Positions 52,525 to 61,960 of a stretch of DNA of 64,000 nt are shown piece after piece. Under the pieces are notes generated by a model. It saw only the letters and a list, made by a program, of their open reading frames with translations, had not been told where the DNA came from and did not search any database. Every line of letters begins with the position of its first letter. Positions within the stretch are counted from its first letter, which is position 1. Location: contig CM040117.1 of the NCBI GenBank assembly GCA_022559845.1, positions 84,952,559 to 85,016,558 on the forward strand, given 5' to 3'. The DNA is from Amorphophallus konjac (Eukaryota > Streptophyta > Magnoliopsida > Alismatales > Araceae). Both the position numbers and the translations under genes were made by a program.

Positions 52525-55200
52525 GAAAATAATGATGTGTGGTTGTGACATCCCCGTTTATGGAATGCTAGTTTTAATGTCATTAGGAAGTTGAATAGAA
52601 ATAATTTAGTTAGAGGTCTTCCATGCTTAAACTTTGAAACTTCAAAAATATGTGAAGCATGTAATAAAGGAAAACAAACCAAAGTCTCTTTTAAGTGCAA
52701 GAACATTGTTTCCACTGAAAAACCCCTTCAGTTACTTCATTTGGATTTGTATGGTCCCACCATGACTCACAGTCTTGGAGGGAAACTATATGGATTTGTC
52801 ATCGTTGACGATTTCTCTAGATATGCATGGGTGTTGTTCTTGGCTAAGAAAAGTGAAGCTTTCAAAGAATTTGCTAATTTCTACATTAGAGTTCAAAATG
52901 AAAAGGGCTTTCATATTCAGAAAATTCAAAGTGACCATGGAAAGGAATTTGACAATTCTGGGTTTGATGGTTTTTGCAGGAAGTAGGGGTATGAACATCA
53001 CTTTTCATCACCAAGGACCCCGCAACAAAATGGAGTTGTTGAGAGAAAGAATCGAACGCTCGTGGAGATGGCACGCACCATGTTAGTAGAAAATGGTCTA
53101 CCACGGTATTTTTGGGCTGAAGCAGTCAACACTGCTTGCTATATCACAAATCGAGCTATGACAAGACTGATCCTTAAGAAAACTCCCTACGAGCTATACA
53201 AAGGTAAGAAACCGAACATATCCCATTTCAAGCCATTTGGATCCACCTGCTATATATTAAACAATGGTCAGGATAATTTGGAAAAAATTTGATGCTAAAA
53301 GTGATAGAGGAATTTTCCTTGGGTATTCATTGACATCTAGGGCTTACCGAGTCTATAACTCTAGAACACTAGTATTCGAGGAAAGTCCTCATGTTGTGGT
53401 AGATGAGTTTACTTTGAGAAAGTCAAATGATGATGAACATTTTCTTGTTTCAGGTGAAGGTGAGAATGAGAAAGGAGAGTCTAGCGATCAAGGTGAGGCA
53501 AAAAGTCAAGAAAAAGATGACAAGAAGAATAAGAAGAGGAGCCAATACAGTAGATCCTTTCACGGAACATAAGGAACATCCTTTGGAGAATGTAATTGGA
53601 GGTGTGGATGAAGGAATACAAACACTGGCTTCAATCAGGGAAGTTGAACTTCATGATAATCTTGCATTACTTTCCAATGTTGAGCCTAATTCTATAGATG
53701 ATGCTCTTAATGATAATTCTCAGGTTCTCGCCATGCAAGAAGAGCTACACCAATTCCAAAGGAATCGAGTGTGGTTCCTCGTGCCCCGACCTGATAATCA
53801 TCCCATAATCGGAACTAAGTGGGTTTTCTGAAATAAACTTAGTGAAGAAGGGGTGGTTGTGAGGAATAAGGTAAAATTGGTAGTCAAGGGCTACTCCCAA
53901 GAATTTGGCATTGATTTTGATGAATCATTCGCTCCTGTGGCTAGATTAGAAGCAGTAAGAATTCTTCTTGCTTATGCGTGTCACAGGAACATCAAGCTCT
54001 TTCAAATGGATGTCAAGAGTGCCTTCCTCAACGGAGTCATCAAGGAAGAGGTATACGTGGAGCAGCCATCGGGCTTCAAAGATGAAAAATTTCTAGACCA
54101 CGTCTACAAATTGGACAAGGCACTATATGGGTTAAAACAAGCTCCCAGGGCATGGTATGATCATTTAAGTTCATTTTTGATTGATAATGGCTTCAAACGA
54201 GGTAATATAGATCAAACGTTGTTTACAAAAACTTGTGATGAACATGCTTTAATTGTGCAAGTTTATGTAGACGATATAATTTTTGGAGCCATGAACCTTA
54301 AAATGAATGATTATTTTGCCCAACTTATGCAAGGAGAATTCGAGATGAGTTTGATGGGCGAGTTGAACTTCTTCTTGGGGCTGCAAATAAAGTAGCTAGA
54401 TGATGGTATTTTTATTAACCAGAAGAAGTACACTCAGGAGATTGTGAAAAAGTATCAACTAGAGAATGCCAAACCTTTTGCTACACCAATGTCCACTTCA
54501 CTCAAATTGGAAGATGAGAAAGGTAATATCGTTGATCAAAAACTTTTTAGGGGTATGACAGGTTCATTGTTATATCTTACTGCTAGGAGGCCTGGCATTC
54601 ATTTTAGTGTGTGTCTCTGTGCAAGATATCAATCTTGTCCCAAAGAATCTCATTTGTCGGCCGTGAAAAGAATTTTTAGGTATTTGAATGATACAATTGA
54701 TCTTGGTTTGTGGTGTCCTAAACATGATTCGTTTGATTTACTTGCATACACTGATTCTGATTATGCTGGGTGTAAAATGGATTGTAAGAGCACAAGTGGT
54801 CACTGCCAGTTTCTAGGGGGCTACATGGTTTCATGGGCCTCAAAGAAGTAACATTGTGTGGCTTTATCAACTGCTGAAGCCGAATATGTGGCTGCAGGCA
54901 GCTGTGCGGCCCAAGTACTCTGGATCCAACACCAGTTGCTAGATTTTGGCATTTCATTAAAAAAGTCTCATATTTTGTGTGATAATACTTCTGTAATAAA
55001 TTTATCCAAAAATCATGTCCAACACTCTCGCACAAAGCACATAGACACCACTTTATTAGAGATCACATAAATAAAGGTGTTTTGAGTTAACTTTTGTAGA
55101 TATACAACATCAACTTGCAGATATTTTCACAAAACTTTTGAATTCTGATCAGTTTTACTTTCTTAGGAGAGAATTAAGTGTGTGTAGGTTAGATCGTTAA
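52525..55200 (+). pseudogene. Element H copia pol: pre-integrase, integrase, RT, RNase H (5' part missing)
   Basis: Enters in the pre-integrase zinc region (RKLNRNNLVRGLP, CEACNKGKQTKVSF), then integrase core HLDLYGPTMTHSLGGK, SDHGKEFDN and the QQNGVVERKNRTLVEMAR motif. RT begins at WVF-NKLSEEG, with [39 protein letters not shown] and catalytic YVDDIIFG near 54267-54290. RNase H has YTDSDYAGCKMDCKSTSG and ALSTAEAEYVAAGSCAAQ. Breaks: stops near 52549, 52984, 53829, 54393 and 54849, frameshifts near 53280, 53570 and 55060. It resembles I but is clearly diverged from it. H has no 5' LTR or gag here, because G lies to its left and was probably inserted into it. Confidence 0.93.
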
Positions 55201-56735
55201 AATCTTTTTGGTACATCTCAATGTAGATATCTTTAATAAATCCATCTGTGCATACTAATTTACCTTCTTGCACACATATTCTTCCTTTGCTTCTAGGTCT
55301 TAATCTCTTTTCTAATGTGCATATCAAGTTGAATAACATTTGATTTTCACTCATATCTTCATACAGCTGCATCCGCATATACATAACTTCATATATCTTA
55401 TACTTGTGTTCATGAATGCCATGATTTTTGGTATATCAAATGATGATTGCGGAAGGTTGGATTATGTCCAGCTGGAAGTTTTTCTCATGCACGATGGTGG
55501 TCTTCAGACCTATGTTCTCCGCCACGTACCGGTAATCAACCTGTGTGAAAATTTTATCTCAATGCATGTTTGAGTGTATATAAAATAGCACCCCTCTTTT
55601 TTGATTCCTCCTATGACCTTTTCCCTTGCTAAATAAAAATGCATTGGTTTAGACATGTTTGTTACATGGCACACATTAAGGGGGAGGTTCTTTTCATAAT
55701 TGTGCATACGCTTAGGAGGAGACATAGCAATGATTAGACTAATTCATCTCTTACATTCAGTACAATCTCTCACACAATTTGCACTTTTGAGATAAATGAC
55801 TCTATTTAATAAGGATTTCAATTATTCCACTCAACACTTTTGAGGGCACTTGATTCTCTACCTAGAAGTCACGTGTATCGTGAGTAAAAAGTTATCAGCT
55901 CCGCCAAAAATCTCAATAAGTGGATTTGGAACCAAGTAGCCGGGAATCTCCCCTGAGACAAAGGAGGAAACTCGGATCGAAAAGTGACACAAATCCATAA
56001 TCAAAATAAGTGACAAAAATGAGTAACCAGGAAATATCCCTGAAACAAAGGGTATGACTCGTGTCAAAAAGTTAGTCATCTTGTTGTGTTTTAAAAAAAA
56101 AAAATTGGGGGCTATGCGAAACTACCAAAAGTCGAGCATTGTCTATGAAAGTGTAGGGAGGAAAGGTTCTTTTTAGTGTTCCTTAGAAAATCTAAAAATC
56201 CATATTGTTTGGAATTCATTGCACATTCTTCACATATATACTTAGGGAGTGATTGTGTGAATGTACCCTTTGAATCAGTCATATTTCATGATAATGCAGT
56301 ACCATCTTTTTGTAAGCACGACCTTCTTAATACTGTTCATGCAACTCATGCTCTCAAACGATCGCATGGTTCTTAACCTGTCCATATAGGACTTGCTTGA
56401 TTTTATATCTTATTATGGATGCATGTGTGCTTGCGTGATCATCCATTCCACTTCACATGCATTACACTAAGTTAACTGTAAATATGAGGCATTCAATCTT
56501 ATTTCCATCTTTATCAATCCCCTATTTGTCTCTGACAAAAAGGGGGAGAAATAAATGGTTGCATGATATTGTGAATGGGTAGTTGAAAATGGTTTTTGGT
56601 TGTTGAAAAAAACATGCTCTAAAATGCTTTGGTTATCAAATTTTAAAATGTTTGTTGGTGATATTTGACTCGTCTCATTCATGCAAATCGTTGTGGTAAT
56701 TCAAGGAGTTTTATCTTCATCATAAAGGGGGAGAT
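55201..56735 (+). mobile_element. Element H 3' non-coding region
   Basis: 1.5 kb without a convincing ORF. Two imperfect repeats about 110 bp apart (55930-55990 and 56010-56070) share GTAGCCGGGAATCTCC or GTAACCAGGAAATATCC, then CTGAGACAAAGG or CTGAAACAAAGG, and resemble a pair in D. Purine tracts lie at about 56530 (AAAAAGGGGGAGAAATAAA) and at 56724-56735 before the LTR. A poly-A run is at 56091. Confidence 0.8.
56724..56735 (+). other. Polypurine tract of element H
   Basis: AAAGGGGGAGAT immediately before the TGTTGTGTCCCGG LTR start. Confidence 0.85.
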
Positions 56736-57172
56736 TGTTGTGTCCCGGCGTATTTTGACGAAGATAAATTGTTCACTCTAGTAATTTGCATTGCATATCC
56801 TTTGATGAATCTGAGTTAAGATGATTGGTCACATGAATGGCCATCCTTGAACTGAAATTGAATTGCTTATACATTTAATCAAATTGGTTATATTTTTAAT
56901 GGTTTGTGTGAGTTCAGCTTGTCTTGTTGTGCCCCTGTGATCATTTGAGTCTTCCTATGGTTTGGGTCATTCGACATCGTCTTGTGGTCATTTGAGTTAT
57001 TGGATATTCTTGGTTTTGATAATAGCTAAACACTATAAGTCATTATTGTTTTAACTCTTATATGACTGACATACGTGATGTTTTGTTCATGACAGATATG
57101 CCATTGAATTGCCAAGGAATGAAGTGGAGATGGCAAATGTGAAAGCTCAATGTTGCGCCCTCGCACGCGGAT

Positions 57173-57276
57173 CGACCTGCGCAGTCAGGTCGCAGGGATC
57201 GACCTGTGCGGTCAGGTCGCAGGGGTCAAGGGGGCAGCACCTCTTGCGGGGGTTTCCGGGGGCGGAGCCCCCGGAA
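57173..57276. repeat. GC-rich hairpins in H/I LTR
   Basis: Two adjacent hairpins with identical arms CGACCTG/CAGGTCG and 6-bp loops (57173-57192 and 57200-57219), 27 bp apart. Then a 10-bp-arm hairpin TTCCGGGGGC-GGA-GCCCCCGGAA at 57254-57276. Confidence 0.92.
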
Positions 57277-57434
57277 CAAAATTTTGATTATAGAGAGCGA
57301 TATAATCAATAGAAATCTTCAAGACTGTCAAGGTTGATGCCACAAATGAGAACGGGCTACTAAAGGACTCAAACGACGGAGCTAGCGAGGTTAACGGACT
57401 GACCCGGCATAAACCGGGGTCTGCCCAGCTGATG

Positions 57435-57603
57435 GTTGACTGCCAGCACAGGGGCGGTCGACCGCCCCTGCCAGCAGCTCACTGGCTGACGGATTCTCAG
57501 TGGCGGTCGACCGCCAGCCCAGGGCGGTCAACCGAAAATTCCAGAAATGAACAAGCTACAGATTGTCTCAGTAGCGGTCGACCGCCACCTACCTCCGATC
57601 GAC
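57435..57603. repeat. GGTCGACC palindromes 21-22 bp apart in H/I LTR
   Basis: A perfect 22-bp palindrome at 57449-57470 (core GGTCGACC), a 16-bp one at 57501-57516 and a 12-bp one at 57574-57585. Each has a weaker partner 21 or 22 bp away: GTTGAC at 57435, GCTGAC at 57485, GTCAAC at 57527 and ATCGAC at 57598. The core is the CpG-intact form of the D motif TGGTCGACCA. Confidence 0.9.
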
Positions 57604-57746
57604 CGCCAACCCCGATGCAGCCATGTTTGACTTCGATTTCCACCTCGAGGCCAGCCCCTTTCCTTGGATTTGTTTAATCAAAACTCACCTAATCTCCCAT
57701 GACTTGTGGATCTGGTCTGGGGGATGTCTATGGACCATTCAAAGTC

Positions 57747-57753
57747 TATAAAA
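57747..57753 (+). promoter_or_regulatory. TATA box of H/I LTR
   Basis: TATAAAA in a CAAAGTCTATAAAACC context, about 1.0 kb into the LTR; the palindrome cluster lies just upstream, inside U3. Confidence 0.65.
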
Positions 57754-58663
57754 CCAACACAAGGAGGGTTAGAAACCCTAATGCTTCAAGGGGATTCAAG
57801 GGAGGCTGCAAGGATGTGTTCAAGGGAGAGGAGTTCGAGTATTGTAGCCGTGAACAGTACTCCGAGAAGAAGTTCTTCATCAAATCCTCAAGTGATTGAA
57901 GCTACTTCAAGAGGAGATCAAGCCCAAGCCAAGAGAAGATAAAGCTGCATACTTCATCCTCTTCATCATCTCAAGGGTGATCTAAACTGCATCCTTAAAC
58001 CTCTTCATCAACTCTAGAAGATCAAAAGGAAGATCCAAGCTACATCCATAGTCTTCCTCATCAACTAGAAGAGATTCAAGGAAGATCATCTCTCAAGGAA
58101 GAAGACACCATCGAAGCATCAAATTCAAGCTCTTGCAACTCAGACAATATCTTTTTACTTCGAGCATATTCTATATCTTGTTTGAGTGATTTCTATTTGT
58201 TCTCTTTCCATTTCTTTCAAATAATCAAAACTGAAGATTGTCCCTACCGATGGTTAGTAGGAAGGAAATCGGAAGTTCTCCGATCTGCGGTGTTGACATC
58301 CCTACCTGTGGTTAGTAGGAAGGCAATCGGAGGTCTTTCCGATTTGCGGTTCAGTGCGTGGCACTAGTGGAGCCTCACCGGATTTGGTGAGCGGTGGACG
58401 TAGGACTGGGGATTCAGTCCGAACCACCTTAAAATCTCGTGTGTTGTGGTTTGCTTGAGCGATTGCTTTATGTTAGATGCATGCTTAGGTTCAATATCTA
58501 TATTGCGTAATCATCTTGCTAAGCAAATCATTTGTGCCTTTCGTCAATCTAGTTATATTCCGCTGCTATTATCATCATCTAGCTTTAAAGAGGGTTGCAT
58601 TGTGAAAAGAGGGGCAGATCTATTCACCCCTCCCCTCTAGATCCGTTGTCCACTACTCAACAA

Positions 58664-58675
58664 GTGGTATCAGAG
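58664..58675 (+). other. Primer-binding site of element I
   Basis: TGGTATCAGAGC two bases after the LTR; initiator tRNA-Met type. Confidence 0.95.
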
Positions 58676-58690
58676 CCCAATCTCTCATTA

Positions 58691-60776
58691 TGGGGTCCAA
58701 CGACCTTGAGGGAATTGGTGGATCAGCGTCCAAGGATTTTTTACGTAAAGGACATTCTATTAATAGACCTCCTTACTTTACTGGAACTAATTATCCTTAT
58801 TGGAAACATCGCATGCAGGTGTTCATCCGCGTCCAAGACTACGAACTTTGGCGAGTGATCAGTAAAGGTCCGTATGAGCTTACGGATAATGAGGATTTGT
58901 GGACCAAATAACAAATAAGACAATCCACTGTCAACTGGAGTGCTAAACACATCATGCAATGCTCACTCCATTCAGTTGAATTCTCAAGAGTGGCTACCTG
59001 CGCATCTGCAAAACTAATGTGGGATAAGTTAGAGGTAATCTACGAAGGAACCTCTCAGGTACGAGAAACAAAAGCCAACATTTTAGTTTCTGAATATGAA
59101 ATGTTCCGCATGAAGCCTGATGAGTCAATTCAGAATATGTATGCTCGGTTAACTATGCTTACTAATAGTCTAACTGATTTGGGAAAGAAATACTCAGAAC
59201 AGGAAATTATGATAAAGACTCTCAGATCATTGACTCCCGCATGGCACACAAAGGCTACCGTGGTTGAAGAATTAAGAGATCTCGCAACTACCAAGGTAGA
59301 TGAACTCATTGGGTCATTAATGACCTATGAGATCAAGCTTAAGAATAAAGAGGCTGAGGTGCCTAAGAAAGCTGAGGTGCCTAAGAAAAATCCCCTAGCT
59401 CTTAAAGCAGGACCCAGCGGTCAAGGCTCTTCTGATGAAGGTGAGGATTCGGCAAGTGAGCGAGATGAGGATGACGTAGCCATGCTCACACGTAAGTTCA
59501 AAAATTTCATGAGAAAGGAAGGCAAGAGCTTCATGAGAGGAAGGTCAAAGGTAAGAAATGGTTTCAAATCTAATTCTGAAAACTCTAAGAAATCTGATAA
59601 AATCATTTGCTATTCTTGCAATAAACTAGGACATTTCAAGAATGATTGTCCCGACAGATTCAGCAAAGCCGACAAATGGAAGGGCAAGAAGAAGAACAAG
59701 GCCATGTGTCCACATGGAGCGATGAAGAGGAAAGTGATGATGGAACTAGCTCCTCGGATAAAGAAAAAGAAGATCTCTGTCTCATGGCCAAAGGTGATGA
59801 AGAAACTGAGGTAAATTCTCCATTTGAAGATTATACAACTGATGATTGGGAGGAAGCATATATACAACTCATGGAAAAATATGAAATGTACAAAAAGGAG
59901 AATAAATCATTGAAAAAGAAAATTAACTCATTTATGCATGATCATGAAATAAATGTCAAGAATGCTTCACTTGAAACTGAAATTTAAGATCTTAAGAAAA
60001 TGATTGAGGATTTGGAAAAGGGAAGAAAAGAAATGGCTGACTTGAAAACTGAAAATGAAGATTTAAGAAATGAGATTAATAGCATGAAGCTAAAAATGCA
60101 AAGCTATGAAAAGGACAGCAATTTGAGCAATGAGAAGTATGAAGCTGTCAAACAAGTCAACACTCAACTTCTTCAAAACATTGAAAAACTTCAAAAAGAG
60201 TTGGAAGATAAACAACAATCCTTAGAAAAATTTATGGATGGAAGAAAAAACCTAGATGCATTGCTAGGAATTAGAATGAATCACAACAAAGATAGGTTGG
60301 GTTTTGATCCAACAAACAAAAGGCCATTTGGGCTAAAAACGGTCACATTTGTTTCATCTTCCGAAGCTTCCACCTCAAATACAACTCCCACACAAAACCA
60401 ACAAAAACAAAAGGAGAAAGGGAAAGAAAAGATTGAAGAGGCAGTCTTTGAAATTCCCAAAAAATCTGTCCAAAAGTCTAAGAAAGGTCAACCTTCCCCG
60501 CAGCATAGGTCAACACTTCCTTGGCCATTGCATGCCCAATCTTCCAGATATCACCATAACTGGATTGCACATTCATATAGGCCAACACCACCCTACTCTT
60601 GGGGCAATTGTGACTTCTGTGTGCATCAATCACATAGGTGGCAAAATAAGCATTTTCAACCCAAAACCAACCAACCACCTCAATGGCTTAAGAAGCAAAA
60701 TTCATCAAACTTCCACAAACTCCAACCAAGAGCCTCCAAACAGAAAATGAATGTCAAGATTGAAAAGAAAAATTAA
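58691..60776 (+). pseudogene. Element I gag (capsid, zinc knuckle, coiled coil)
   Basis: From ATG 58691 (MGSNDLEGIGG). A stop at about 58909 splits the capsid region (YWKHRMQVFIRVQDYELWRV before; ETKANILVSEYEMFRM and SLTPAWHTKAT after). The CCHC knuckle CYSCNKLGHFKNDC is near 59611-59652. A frameshift near 59700 moves to STWSDEEESDDG, and a stop at 59986 interrupts the coiled coil, which continues to about 60270. The remaining C-terminus is Gln/Pro/His-rich. Order and motifs match D gag closely (LVSEYEMFRM in both). Gag would form the particle; the long coiled coil is a SIRE trait. A small hexapeptide duplication (EVPKKA) is present near 59360. Confidence 0.9.
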
Positions 60777-61960
60777 ATCCCTGCTCTAAGCAAACAAAAC
60801 ATGAATGTTAAGAAGGTTTGGATTCCAAAAGAAATGGTTTCATGTTTTAAAATTTTGAAAAGTTTGATGGGACCCAAATTTGGTTGGGTTCCAAACACCA
60901 TTGCTTAATTGCTTGTGCAGGAATGTCTTGCAGCCATGCATAGCAGGTGGTACCTTGATAGTGGCTGTTCAAGACACATGACTGGAGACAAATCAAAATT
61001 TTATCTCTTGGAGGAAAAGGAAGAAGGATACGTCACATTTGGAGGGAACAACAAGGGAAAAATCATTGGAACTGGTAATGTAGGTAAGAATCTCTCCAAC
61101 TCCATTTGTAACGTGTTGCTAGTTGAAGGTTTGAAATACAACTTGCTTAGTATAAGTCAATTGTGTGATAAGGGTCACAAAGTGTTGTTTGAGTCTCATG
61201 AATGCAGAATTCTTAAACCAAAATCTGACACGGTAAAATTTTCTGGTAAGAGAGTCAACAATGTTTACATGATTGACTTAGATGATCCTGCTCATTTAAA
61301 CCTTTATCTTGCTGCACCAAAATCTGAGCTTGCATGGTTATGGCATCGTAGACTAGGTCATGCTAGCTACAATGTCTTACATAAACTGTTAAAGCATTCA
61401 ATGGTGAATGGGTTGCCTGAACTTTCTTTTAAACAAGAAAATAAATTATGTGATGCATGTGCCCTAGGTAAACAAACAAGAAAATCCTTCAAGGCTAGAT
61501 CTGCAAACATGTCATCTAAACCACTTGAGCTGATTCATATGGATTTGTTTGGTCCAACCAAAACTGTTAGTTTAAGTGGTAGAAAATATGGATATGTCTT
61601 GGTGGATGATTACTCTAGGTTCACATGGGTTTTCTTTCTCACACATCAGAATGATGCTTTTGATGAGTTTCAGGCACTCTATATGAAGTAAAGTAAGACG
61701 GTAAGTTTAAAATCTCCAACATTCAATCTGATCATGGTGGTGAATTTGAAAATACTGACTTCAATAATCTTTGCAGGGCTGAAGGCATTTCACATCGGTT
61801 TTCTTCACCAAGAACCTAGAGCAAAACGGTGTAGTTGAAAGAAGAAACCGAACACTCATAGAGATGGCAAGAACAATGCTTGCCGAATGACAACTTCCAA
61901 GGAGGTTTTGGGCTGAAGAGGTAAACTCAGTATGTTACATTATCAACCGCTCTATGGTAA
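60777..61960 (+). pseudogene. Element I protease, pre-integrase and integrase core
   Basis: Protease active site LDSGCSRHMTGD near 60957, then LKYNLLSISQLCD. Pre-integrase HRRLGHASYNVLHKL and CDACALGKQTRKSF; integrase MDLFGPTKTVSLSGRKYGY. A stop at 61689 and shifts follow (SDHGGEFENTDFNN, then an interrupted QNGVVERRNRTL equivalent near 61835). A stop is near 61888 before RRFWAEEVNSVCYIINRS. Copia order (integrase before RT) is clear. Confidence 0.92.

Larger units (their letters stand above)
56736..58661 (+). mobile_element. Single LTR shared by copia H (as 3' LTR) and I (as 5' LTR)
   Basis: 1926 bp, TGTTGTGTCCCGG to ACTCAACA. It has a polypurine tract on its left and a PBS on its right, so it serves both neighbours. 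TATAAAA at 57747-57753 gives a promoter for I. The middle carries GC hairpins and GGTCGACC palindromes. The CAGATCTATTCACCCC block near its end resembles the D LTR end, which supports one copia group. Confidence 0.92.

Noticed and set aside
57120..57620. Hairpin and palindrome cluster as a CRISPR array
   Set aside because: No regular repeat-spacer structure, no cas genes, and a plant context.
60478..60678. Minus-strand ORF of 66 codons inside I gag
   Set aside because: It is the reverse frame of a Pro/His/Gln-rich gag segment that is readable on the plus strand.
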